DNA of 64,000 nucleotides, taken from contig NZ_JAZHFS010000017.1 of assembly GCF_036541405.1 (NCBI RefSeq), positions 1 through 64,000 of the forward strand. The letters are read 5' to 3'. This document shows, one piece after another, positions 17,331 through 24,458 of this stretch. Both the position numbers and the translations under genes were made by a program. The DNA comes from Clostridium_AD frigoriphilum. Lineage in GTDB: Bacteria; Bacillota; Clostridia; Clostridiales; Clostridiaceae. The notes under the pieces were generated by a model, which had not been told where the DNA came from, searched no databases, and was given only the letters and a program-made list of their open reading frames with translations. How positions within the stretch are numbered: position 1 is the first letter of the stretch; each line of letters starts with the position of its first letter.

Positions 17331-18155
17331 CTACATCTTAATGAATTCCAATAAATCGGCATTAAGCTTATCTTTATGAGTGTATGCCAGACCGTGGGGT
17401 GCACCCTTGTAAATCTTTAGGATTGAATTCTTTACCAACTTTGATGAACTGAGACCTGCGGCACCAATTGGCACAACTTGATCATCGTCACCGTGAATGA
17501 TTAACGTTGGTACGTCAAACTTCTTGAGATCTTCTGTGAAATCTGTTTCTGAGAACGCCTTAATGCAATCAAATGTATTTTTACTACCTGCTTGCATCCC
17601 TTGAAGCCAAAACGAGTCGATCATACCCTGTGATACCTTTGAACCAGGTCTATTTGCTCCGAAGAACGGACCACTGGCAAGATCTTTGTAGAATTGCGAA
17701 CGGTCTGCCAGGGAATTAGAGCGAATTTCATCGAACACCTCAATAGGTAAGCCAAGTGGATTGCTTGCTGTTTTTAGCATAAATGGTGGAACAGATGATA
17801 TAAGAGCTGCCTTGGCCACACGTTTTGTTCCGTGTCTACCTATATATCGGGAAATTTCGCCACCTCCCGCAGAGAACCCAACTAAGATAACATTCTTTAA
17901 GTCGAGTGTTTCGATGAGCTCCGAGAGATTGTCTGCATAGGTATTCATCTCGTTACCAATCCAAGGTTGGCTCGATCGTCCATGGCCACGACGATCATGA
18001 GCGATACAGCGATAGCCGTTTGAAGCTAAGAACATCATTTGAGCCTCCCAACTATCTGAATTGAGTGGCCAACCATGGCTAAACACAACAGGTTGTCCTG
18101 TGCCCCAGTCTTTATAATAAATCTGTGTACCATCTTTCATAGTAATCATGCTCAT
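17331..18155 (-). CDS. alpha/beta hydrolase (non-heme chloroperoxidase/arylesterase type)
   Basis: A 274-aa alpha/beta-hydrolase-fold enzyme. The nucleophile elbow GFSAGGGE places Ser95; Asp225 in HGDDDQVVP and His254 in GAPHG complete the triad, and FSHGWPLNSDSW forms the oxyanion region. Cofactor-free haloperoxidases and arylesterases share exactly this layout and can make or hydrolyse peracids. AGGAGGC precedes the ATG. The gene is visibly richer in G and C than its neighbours and looks acquired. The small DUF5661 gene upstream on the same strand ends 41 bases before this start. Confidence 0.92.
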   Translation of the reverse strand: MSMITMKDGTQIYYKDWGTGQPVVFSHGWPLNSDSWEAQMMFLASNGYRCIAHDRRGHGRSSQPWIGNEMNTYADNLSELIETLDLKNVILVGFSAGGGEISRYIGRHGTKRVAKAALISSVPPFMLKTASNPLGLPIEVFDEIRSNSLADRSQFYKDLASGPFFGANRPGSKVSQGMIDSFWLQGMQAGSKNTFDCIKAFSETDFTEDLKKFDVPTLIIHGDDDQVVPIGAAGLSSSKLVKNSILKIYKGAPHGLAYTHKDKLNADLLEFIKM

Positions 18156-18195
18156 TATTTTTGCCTCCTCTATATATTTTTTATTTTATGTTAAA

Positions 18196-18468
18196 TTATT
18201 TATTTTCCCAATATTTTGCTGCTTCAGTTTCCATTTTTTCAAGTCTGTTATAGTAGTCAGGAAATTCTATCAAATGTGCAAGTGCAATTTTGCCTGTAAT
18301 TAATGAATCATTATTTGAAACATTGGTATGTGGATCTATTGTGCCATGTTCAAGTTCAACGTCAAGTCCCATTCTAAATTGTTCTGTACTAAACTTGCTC
18401 CAGTTTATACCAAGGTTTTCACCTATTTCCTTAGCCTGTTCCCTCGTAAATATCTTTTTTTCAGACAT
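18196..18468 (-). CDS. DUF5661 family protein
   Basis: A 90-aa soluble protein (FTREQAKEIGENLGINWSKF near 7-26, then MGLDVELEHGTID, and a KIALAHLIEFPDYYNRLE segment near 60-77). The pattern matches DUF5661, a family of unknown function often found with stress or manganese-related genes. GGGAGG precedes the ATG. It probably shares a transcript with the hydrolase gene downstream. Confidence 0.8.
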   Translation of the reverse strand: MSEKKIFTREQAKEIGENLGINWSKFSTEQFRMGLDVELEHGTIDPHTNVSNNDSLITGKIALAHLIEFPDYYNRLEKMETEAAKYWENK

Positions 18469-18496
18469 AAAAACTACCTCCCTTTAAATATTTTTT

Positions 18497-18652
18497 TTAT
18501 TCTTTTTCTATCGGTTTATCATCGTATACAAAGTTACAAGGTTTTCCCTCACAATTTAAGACTTCTTCATCATCATTGCCAGTATAGATTTTTTTATTAT
18601 TTACGTCTGTTTCAAATTTATCTATTACTGGGATGTTATTATGTTTTGATAA
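18497..18652 (-). pseudogene. C-terminal fragment of an unrecognised protein
   Basis: A 51-codon frame without a start codon encodes PVIDKFETDVNNKKIYTGND and NCEGKPCNFVYDDKPIEKE before its stop at 18497. It lies in the same frame as, and directly after, the stop codon of the glutathione peroxidase remnant. The composition looks like real coding sequence; family not recognised. Confidence 0.4.
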
Positions 18653-18772
18653 CTATAAGAGCTGTTCAATATCTTTCGACATAGCGAAAGGTTCAGTTGT
18701 TGGTTCATATCTTTTAACTATTCTACCATCTCTGTCAATAAGAAATTTCGTGAAATTCCATTTTGTTGAATT
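18653..18772 (-). pseudogene. glutathione peroxidase C-terminal remnant
   Basis: The frame reads KWNFTKFLIDRDGRIVKRYE then PTTEPFAMSKDIEQLL and a stop at 18653. WNFTKFLIDRDG-VV-R-PTT-P is the conserved C-terminal block of glutathione/thiol peroxidases of the BtuE/Gpx family. The upstream two thirds, including the active-site residue region, are gone; a stop lies just before the block. Confidence 0.82.
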
Positions 18773-19147
18773 GCTTTATAATCATAAATTGACATTTTCA
18801 CCCCTCCATTTTGTATATAAATTTATCGATACTAAAATGTTAGATAACATAAATTTTCACAAGAACTATAATTTTATTAGCAAAATTGTCTTGCTCTATT
18901 TTCCGTTTATGAAAATTACCCTCCTATAAAATAGTTATATAATTTAACACCTATTCAATATGGGACTAATAATTCCTTATTGCATAGGTATAATCATAAC
19001 ATTATAAAAAAATGATAATTAGTTTATAATGGTACCTGCAAATGTATAAAAAATTTAGAATATTTTATACAATATACCATATATGCTATCAAATTTCAAC
19101 ATTTTGCGACAAAGAAATCGTGAAAGTGTATTTAGCTGATAGATATT
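18773..19147. other. gene-free stretch with a repeated promoter-like motif
   Basis: No gene recognised. At 19083-19113 the minus strand carries TTTGTCGCAA followed closely by TTGAAATTTGATAGCAT, closely matching the sequence at 22375-22405 upstream of the lmo0937-type/PRC gene pair. This could be a promoter for the DUF5661 region. Confidence 0.45.
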
Positions 19148-19285
19148 TCATTTAGCTAATTCCTTAAATGTTTCTAAATTTTCAAATAATATTCTATTGG
19201 CAATTGTCTCTAGTTTTTCTTCCGCGGATATTGACCCTTTGCTAAATTCATCAAAATCTAAAAGAATATATTTAGGTCTGTGTAT
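19148..19285 (-). pseudogene. C-terminal fragment of an unrecognised protein
   Basis: A frame of 45 codons directly after a stop, without a start codon, reads HRPKYILLDFDEFSKGSISA and EEKLETIANRILFENLETFK before a TGA at 19148. It looks like decayed coding sequence. No family assigned. Confidence 0.35.
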
Positions 19286-19350
19286 TCAATTATAAATGAA
19301 AATTATTTTAAAATATGAAAAAGGTAATTTATATGTCAAGAAAGAGCATA

Positions 19351-20517
19351 TTAGTTCAATCGTTGCATGTGAGAAGTATACCATCTACTAAGCAATATTT
19401 TCAAAGAGGCAGTAACCGGTACAGCTATTAGCATCCCTAAAAGTCCACCTACATTACCACCTATAATAATAGCAAGCATAATGAATACTGGATGCAAACC
19501 TACACTATCACCAACAATTTTTGGTGCTAACAAGCTATTATCCACTTGTTGAATTACAAGCATTCCAATTATCACCCATATTGCCTTAATGGGTTGTCCA
19601 CTTAGTAAGGCAATAATAACTGCGAGAATAGTTCCAATAACGGGTCCAATATATGGTATCATGTTACAAATGCCTGCAATAATTCCTATTATTAAAGCAT
19701 AATCTATTCCGATGAAATACAGTACAATAGCTGACAGAACGCCTACAAAGCAAGCTTCTACTAATTGTCCCCTCATATATTTATAAAACGTACTATTAAT
19801 AACAGATAGTATTTCTTTTAATATATTTCCTGATTTACTTTTTCCAAATATAAGATTAAAAATTTTATTCCATAAATTCATAAAGTATTCTGAGTCTTGC
19901 ATTAAATATATACTTAATACTATTGCTATGAAAAACGAAACTATATTGCCTCCTATAGATAACATAGAAGCTGTCATCACTTCTATGCTTGTCGAAAAAT
20001 ACGACTGAACATAACTTACAACATGGATAATCTTTTCATGTAGATTTCCTATCATCGAAATATTTGAACTTTGTAATTTCTTAGTAATAGTAGAACTAAC
20101 TACTGCTGTCGGGTTATTTAAATAATTATTCAGATATCCTATCATCGTAGATATGGTTATATTATTAGAAATTTTTCCACCAATCATAATATATATTCCA
20201 CTAATAATAGTTACAAAAACAGCTATTACTAATATATACATTCCTGAAATTCCTACTACCCTTCTGGGTGTTGCTCTTTTAAATATTTTTTTCTTTTCCA
20301 AGAAATTTTCAATACCTTTCACACCTGGTTTCAATAAGTAAACAATTACTAATGCCATAAGAAGCGGCTTTATAATTCCAATAATATTTCCTATTATGAT
20401 TGATAATAAAGATAATATATCTTTTATATTATTGAAAATTGTTATACCAATATAAATTAGTAGCACGGTTATCGTGGCATATAAGCAGTATTGTAATAAT
20501 TTTTTATCTGTTTTCAT
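19351..20517 (-). CDS. AI-2E family (PerM/YtvI-like) membrane protein
   Basis: A 388-aa integral membrane protein with about eight hydrophobic segments and a central soluble region (about 130-200), the layout of the AI-2E/PerM transporter family. The conserved segment near 260-320 (GIDYALIIGIIAGICNMIPY followed by IGPVIGTILA) is diagnostic. Family members have been linked to autoinducer-2 export and sodium or other ion transport; the substrate here is not determined. GAAAGGGC precedes the ATG. The lmo0937-like gene lies upstream on the same strand, separated by a terminator-like hairpin. Confidence 0.9.
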   Translation of the reverse strand: MKTDKKLLQYCLYATITVLLIYIGITIFNNIKDILSLLSIIIGNIIGIIKPLLMALVIVYLLKPGVKGIENFLEKKKIFKRATPRRVVGISGMYILVIAVFVTIISGIYIMIGGKISNNITISTMIGYLNNYLNNPTAVVSSTITKKLQSSNISMIGNLHEKIIHVVSYVQSYFSTSIEVMTASMLSIGGNIVSFFIAIVLSIYLMQDSEYFMNLWNKIFNLIFGKSKSGNILKEILSVINSTFYKYMRGQLVEACFVGVLSAIVLYFIGIDYALIIGIIAGICNMIPYIGPVIGTILAVIIALLSGQPIKAIWVIIGMLVIQQVDNSLLAPKIVGDSVGLHPVFIMLAIIIGGNVGGLLGMLIAVPVTASLKILLSRWYTSHMQRLN

Positions 20518-20633
20518 TTTCTTTTGCCCTTTCTAACTAGTTTCTTTACATTATAATAAATACATATGCAATGGTAAGTATTAAAGTATCCTTTTTTGAA
20601 TAGGTCTATTTTAGAGAATAAAACAAAAAAAAC

Positions 20634-20672
20634 AAATTCTGGATTATCACATAAGATTACAATCCAGAATTT
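20634..20672 (-). terminator. Rho-independent terminator, minus strand
   Basis: AAATTCTGGATT (20634-20645) pairs with AATCCAGAATTT (20661-20672). On the minus strand it is followed by TTGTTTTTTTTGTTTT. It would end the transcript of the 50-aa lmo0937-like gene. Confidence 0.7.
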
Positions 20673-20723
20673 ATAAACATTTTTTCTTGTGTCCAAATTA
20701 AGACTACTATTCCTAAATATTAT

Positions 20724-20876
20724 CTAATGTTTTCCTCTACCTGTAACAAAATCAAAAACAAATAAAATTACAGCTATTACAATCAAGATATGTATCATAC
20801 CTCCACCAATATGAAGGACAAACCCTAGTAACCATAATATTATCATTACTCCTATTATCCATCGTAAAAATCCCAT
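20724..20876 (-). CDS. lmo0937 family small membrane protein
   Basis: A 50-aa protein with two hydrophobic helices separated by a Gly-rich turn (WLLGFVLHIGGGMIHILIVI). This pattern matches the lmo0937/DUF5670 family of small stress-associated membrane proteins. GGAAGTGAT precedes the ATG. A close paralogue lies at 22114-22251 on the same strand, with the PRC-barrel gene and a 21-aa peptide gene between them. Confidence 0.85.
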   Translation of the reverse strand: MGFLRWIIGVMIILWLLGFVLHIGGGMIHILIVIAVILFVFDFVTGRGKH

Positions 20877-21009
20877 ATATATCACTTCCTTTCATAAATT
20901 TATTTTTAACAAAATCCATTAATACATAAATTTAACATTTTTATGAGTTCTAATTAGATTATACTTACCATTTTTCAACCTATTTTTGTTATTATATATA
21001 AAACAACAA

Positions 21010-21075
21010 CTAAAAAATATGGAGAACCTTAAGTATTACAATTATTACAACCACTCCACCAATTATTGCTAACAT
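21010..21075 (-). CDS. 21-aa hydrophobic peptide, copy 1
   Basis: The frame MLAIIGGVVVIIVILKVLHI-F follows AAGGAGTGTGAATTAT-ATG. A near-identical leader and frame occur at 22811-22891 on the plus strand (MLEIIGGVVVIIVILKLLGI-L). Conservation of peptide, ribosome site and spacing across two loci supports a real single-span membrane mini-protein. Function unknown. Confidence 0.65.
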   Translation of the reverse strand: MLAIIGGVVVIIVILKVLHIF

Positions 21076-21126
21076 ATAATTCACACTCCTTTTTTTTCTC
21101 TAACTATCAGTTTTTCTGTAACAAAT

Positions 21127-21161
21127 ACGGCAATGGTAAATACAATTTATACCATTGCCGT
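21127..21161 (-). terminator. hairpin terminator after PRC-barrel gene copy 1
   Basis: ACGGCAATGGTA (21127-21138) pairs with TACCATTGCCGT (21150-21161). On the minus strand it lies 85 bases past the PRC-barrel stop codon. Confidence 0.6.
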
Positions 21162-21245
21162 TTAATTAATTAGTTCTTTATCAACATATATATTTACACC
21201 GACATATAGTTATATTAAAAAAATGTAGATTCTCACTCAACTGTT

Positions 21246-22031
21246 TTAGCGTAAATGTTCATTGGAAATCTCTTCATCAATCCAGTATCCCTGTTGATTA
21301 TAATGTTGATACAGTCCATTCTCGTAATCTCGGGTTAACAGAGATTCATCCGTGTATTCCGGTGACTGCTTAATATTCTCACGAAGAAGGTTGATGAATA
21401 CTTTAGATTCATCCCAACTAACACGTTCTATCCATTTTGGTGAAATAAGAACCTTTTTCCCCGGCAACCAATTCTTTGTATCAATGATTAGGTAACGAAT
21501 CGCCAATGTTTTATCATCAATGATAAAATCATCAACATGTCCAATCGTGCCATCTGTAGCTTGGATGTCGTACCCAATTACATCACTAGCCATGTGTAAA
21601 TGGTTTTCCCACTGTTCGTTAACTTGAGGTGATCCCATTAATTTTTCTTGGTCTTGACTACTCTCTATGCGAGGAGAAAGTCCATACGCTCCCCACATGT
21701 TTGGTCCACCCCAATATACAGGCCATTCATAATACTTATAGTAATCTTCTTCATATTGTCGTGATATAGGTTCATCATTATACAAAGACGGACTGTTTTC
21801 AATCTGATTCTTGGTGAGATTAATGGTGATGGATTCTTCTTCTTTATTAACCCCAGCCAACGCATACGGTGAGATTATTACTTGTCTACCAGTTAACCAA
21901 TTTCCTGTGTTTACAATCAAATAGCGAATTGCCCAAAAGTGGTCATCAAAATAGAATTCTTTGACCTTACCTATTTCTCCGTCTATACAGCTTAATTTGT
22001 AATTCTTTAGTGTTTTGGCTTTGTTTAACAT
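21246..22031 (-). CDS. PRC-barrel domain protein, copy 1
   Basis: A 261-aa cytoplasmic protein with two PRC-barrel units. The first spans about residues 1-85 (DGEIGKVKEFYFDDHFWAIR, RYLIVNTGNWLTGRQVIISP) and the second about 140-235 (DGTIGHVDDFIIDD, IRYLIIDTKNWLPGKKVLIS). An aromatic linker (YYKYYEWPVYWGGPNMWG) joins them. The ATG at 22031 is chosen because the paralogue at 22976 starts at the same residue and GGGA lies upstream. PRC-barrels mediate protein or RNA contacts and, in such tandem forms, are associated with stress response. The two copies are about 70 percent identical by eye. Confidence 0.88.
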   Translation of the reverse strand: MLNKAKTLKNYKLSCIDGEIGKVKEFYFDDHFWAIRYLIVNTGNWLTGRQVIISPYALAGVNKEEESITINLTKNQIENSPSLYNDEPISRQYEEDYYKYYEWPVYWGGPNMWGAYGLSPRIESSQDQEKLMGSPQVNEQWENHLHMASDVIGYDIQATDGTIGHVDDFIIDDKTLAIRYLIIDTKNWLPGKKVLISPKWIERVSWDESKVFINLLRENIKQSPEYTDESLLTRDYENGLYQHYNQQGYWIDEEISNEHLR

Positions 22032-22113
22032 AATAACATCCCTTTCGTATTCAAGTTTTTTGTAAAATGGTTCTGTGTTATATTTAAAAGAACAATTTCT
22101 ATTACTGTCCTCG

Positions 22114-22251
22114 TCAACCAATAACATCAAAAACGAATAATATAACAGCTATGACAATTAATATGTGTATCACGCCACCACCAATATTAATCACCAGCCC
22201 CAATAACCAGAAAATTATTAATATCGCTGCTAACCAACGTAATAATCCCAT
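22114..22251 (-). CDS. lmo0937 family small membrane protein, copy 2
   Basis: A 45-aa paralogue of the 20724 gene (WLLGLVINIGGGVIHILIVI). It stops five residues earlier, because the codon after FDVIG is TGA where the other copy continues TGRGKH. It starts the minus-strand gene group that continues with PRC-barrel copy 1, 82 bases downstream. Confidence 0.8.
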   Translation of the reverse strand: MGLLRWLAAILIIFWLLGLVINIGGGVIHILIVIAVILFVFDVIG

Positions 22252-22396
22252 ATATATCATTCATTTATAAAATGATTTTTAACAAATAGTGTTAATACCT
22301 AAACTTTATGACTAATACTACATAAATTTAAATTTACGGAAAACTTAGAATATTATGGTTATATTGTATCACGGATGCCATCAAATTTCAACCTTT

Positions 22397-22405
22397 TTCG
22401 ACAAA
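22397..22405 (-). promoter_or_regulatory. Spo0A-box-like site, minus orientation
   Basis: On the minus strand this reads TTTGTCGAA, matching the core of the Spo0A box (TTTGTCGAAA/TGNCGAA). It lies about 145 bases before the lmo0937-like copy 2 and is followed by GTTGAAATTTGATGGCAT and a TACAAT-like -10. Confidence 0.55.
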
Positions 22406-22439
22406 TAATTTAGTTTATTCATTTACTTACTTACTTATT

Positions 22440-22676
22440 TATATAACAGTTGGTCAAGATAAAATAACCCAAAAGTCCTATCGCAATGCTAAAATTAATA
22501 TAACTCAGCGAATGGATATGATCAATCAAATAACTAATATTATTCATGAAATTGGAATTCCTGCTCATATAAAAGGTTATACATTTGTAAGAGAAGCAAC
22601 AAACAGGGTATTGAATGATATTGAACTTTTATCATTAGTAACTCAATATATGCCTAGATTCTCTTTCGTACTATAG
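22440..22676 (+). pseudogene. Spo0A-like C-terminal domain fragment
   Basis: An open frame (first ATG at 22512) reads IIHEIGIPAHIKGYTFVREA then NDIELLSLVTQYMPRFSFVL and a stop. IIHEIGVPAHIKGY--LR-AI is the hallmark start of the Spo0A DNA-binding domain. The frame ends before the recognition helix, so it cannot be a complete effector domain. No receiver domain is present. Confidence 0.8.
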
Positions 22677-22734
22677 ATTTCGTAAGTAAATTGAAACTGT
22701 ATATATCAATCACATGTGTCTGAATTTGCATATT

Positions 22735-22743
22735 TTTGTCGAA
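22735..22743 (+). promoter_or_regulatory. Spo0A-box-like site, plus orientation
   Basis: TTTGTCGAA lies about 82 bases before the 21-aa peptide copy 2, directly followed by AGATATGATATAATATAAG with a TATAAT -10. Together with the inverted site at 22397 it brackets the Spo0A-like fragment. Confidence 0.55.
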
Positions 22744-22825
22744 AGATATGATATAATATAAGAGAGTGATAGTAAAGTACGATATAAATACTCTATAATT
22801 TAAGGATAAAAGGAGTGTGAATTAT

Positions 22826-22891
22826 ATGCTAGAAATAATTGGTGGCGTGGTTGTTATAATTGTAATACTTAAATTACTCGGCATTCTGTAA
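22826..22891 (+). CDS. 21-aa hydrophobic peptide, copy 2
   Basis: Same length, ribosome site (AAGGAGTGTGAATTAT) and sequence pattern as the peptide at 21010-21075. It lies 84 bases before PRC-barrel copy 2, so the peptide/PRC pairing is kept at both loci, although the gene order differs. Predicted single transmembrane helix; function unknown. Confidence 0.65.
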   Translation: MLEIIGGVVVIIVILKLLGIL

Positions 22892-22975
22892 GATTAAAGG
22901 TAATTCATAAAAACTACATTTAAATACAATAAAGAAGTTTTTCACAAATAACTAAAAGAAGAAAGGAGAATTATT

Positions 22976-23761
22976 ATGTTAAGCAAAGTCAAAACACTAA
23001 AGGGTTACAAGTTGCAATGTCCCGATGGAGAAATAGGTAAGGTCAAAGAATTCTATTTTGATGACCACTTTTGGACAATTCGATATTTGATTGCCGACAC
23101 AGGAAATTGGTTAGTTGGCAGACAGGTGTTAATATCACCTTATGCGTTGGATGGCGTAAATAACGAAGACCAATATATCGTAATTAATTTGACCAAAAAG
23201 CAGATTGAAAACAGTCCCTCTTTGGCCAGTGACAAACCCATATCACGACAATTCGAAGAAGATTACTATACGTATTATGAATGGCCAGTATATTGGGGTG
23301 ACCCAAACATCGGGATAACTGGTGGGCTTTCTCCTTTTATTGTTAGTGGTCAAAATCAAGAAAAATTGATGGAATCAACTCAAGGTGATAAAGGTTGGGA
23401 TAGCCATTTACGTAGCACTCATGAGGTGAGTGGCTACAACATTCAAGCCATAGATGGCGAAATTGGACACGTTGAAGATTTTATCATTGATTATGAGACA
23501 TTGGAAATTCGTTATTTAGTTATTGCTACAATGAACTGGTGGCCGGGGAAAAAAATTCTGATTTCACCGAAATGGATAGAGCGTGTTAGTTGGAAAGAAT
23601 CTAAAGTATTTGTCAACCTTATTCGTGAGACAATCAAGCAGGCACCGGAATATACTGAGGAGTCTCTGATAACACGAGACTATGAAAGCAAGCTGTACCA
23701 ACATTACAATCAACAGGGATACTGGATCGATGAAGAGAATTTCAAGAAACAATCCCACTAA
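22976..23761 (+). CDS. PRC-barrel domain protein, copy 2
   Basis: A 261-aa paralogue of the 21246-22031 protein with the same two PRC-barrel units (DGEIGKVKEFYFDDHFWTIR in the first, DGEIGHVEDFIIDYETLEIR in the second) and the aromatic linker YYTYYEWPVYWGDPN. GAAAGGAG precedes the ATG. It is probably co-transcribed with the 21-aa peptide from a promoter bearing a Spo0A-box-like site. The opposite orientation of the two copies points to an inverted duplication or independent capture. Confidence 0.88.
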   Translation: MLSKVKTLKGYKLQCPDGEIGKVKEFYFDDHFWTIRYLIADTGNWLVGRQVLISPYALDGVNNEDQYIVINLTKKQIENSPSLASDKPISRQFEEDYYTYYEWPVYWGDPNIGITGGLSPFIVSGQNQEKLMESTQGDKGWDSHLRSTHEVSGYNIQAIDGEIGHVEDFIIDYETLEIRYLVIATMNWWPGKKILISPKWIERVSWKESKVFVNLIRETIKQAPEYTEESLITRDYESKLYQHYNQQGYWIDEENFKKQSH

Positions 23762-23820
23762 AACATGTGTGCGGAACCTACATTGCACGGCATGTTAAAC
23801 GTAACTTTAAAAGATCTCTT

Positions 23821-23850
23821 CATATTAAAAGATTCCCCCATTTTAATATG
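23821..23850 (+). terminator. hairpin after PRC-barrel gene copy 2
   Basis: CATATTAAAA (23821-23830) pairs with TTTTAATATG (23841-23850) about 60 bases past the stop. Weak AT stem; a better terminator follows at 23874. Confidence 0.4.
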
Positions 23851-23873
23851 AATTTGAATATAGATTAGTTTGG

Positions 23874-23904
23874 ATGAGCCTGGTCATATACAGGCTCATT
23901 TTTT
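23874..23904 (+). terminator. Rho-independent terminator
   Basis: ATGAGCCTG (23874-23882) pairs with CAGGCTCAT (23891-23899), followed by a T run to 23904. Ends the PRC-barrel copy 2 transcript. Confidence 0.8.
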
Positions 23905-23930
23905 AGTACCCGCTCTATTTATTTTAATTT

Positions 23931-23990
23931 GATCAAATAACTAATATTATTAATCAAATTGCGGTGCCCGCTCATATTAAAGGCTTTATT
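23931..23990 (+). pseudogene. second Spo0A-like fragment, strongly decayed
   Basis: The bases for ITNIINQIAVPAHIKGF repeat, with substitutions, the segment ITNIIHEIGIPAHIKGY at 22530-22580. Flanking sequence no longer encodes a Spo0A domain. A still weaker trace (ATATTAAAGGATATAAA) occurs near 24090-24110. Confidence 0.6.
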
Positions 23991-24115
23991 AACTTAATTA
24001 ATGTATTATTTATAACTGAATTTTACGCTATTTTGAGGGATTATTCGGTTTGAATAGTTGTTCATGAAATATGAATACTATTCAATTGCTGTAATATTAA
24101 AGGATATAAATCTGT

Positions 24116-24310
24116 TTGCTACTCCATGTTTATAATTCAATAGCCCATTATCAGTTTCAAAAGTTAAATTATATTTATAATCAACTGACGGAAATCCCAT
24201 ATATCATTGATAAAATAAGGCCAAAAATGATACAAAATAAAAAAGAATATCTGCTACAGCCATTATCAAAATACTTCGCAGTTTCCTACGAGTGTAGTAT
24301 GAATATCTAG
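24116..24310 (+). CDS. doubtful small ORF
   Basis: A 64-codon frame (KYFAVSYECSMNI at its end) that follows Spo0A-like debris and has no ribosome site. I do not recognise it. It is more likely decayed sequence than a gene. Confidence 0.15.
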   Translation: MLLHVYNSIAHYQFQKLNYIYNQLTEIPYIIDKIRPKMIQNKKEYLLQPLSKYFAVSYECSMNI

Positions 24311-24362
24311 TTAATTATACTATTTTTACCTTGAATCATATATTAAAAAGCTTTAGTAAACA

Positions 24363-24458
24363 CTTAACCTTTCTATCGATGGTATATGTGGACCTGAAGT
24401 ATTATCTGGCGTGGAAAATAAACTTTTCATCCGTTCGTTTCAATTATTTTTATTCTAG
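24363..24458 (+). pseudogene. peptidoglycan-binding domain remnant
   Basis: The frame LNLSIDGICGPEVLSGVENK resembles the repeat core of peptidoglycan-binding domain 1 (L-VDGI-GP-T--AV). It is a short remnant whose end overlaps the 3' end of the minus-strand permease gene. Confidence 0.4.

Noticed and set aside
18328..18929. two overlapping plus-strand frames (18328-18684 and 18633-18929)
   Set aside because: The minus strand carries DUF5661 and the glutathione peroxidase remnant across this region, which explain the open frames.
20514..20696. 60-codon minus-strand frame before the AI-2E gene
   Set aside because: It spans the terminator hairpin at 20634-20672 and has no ribosome site.
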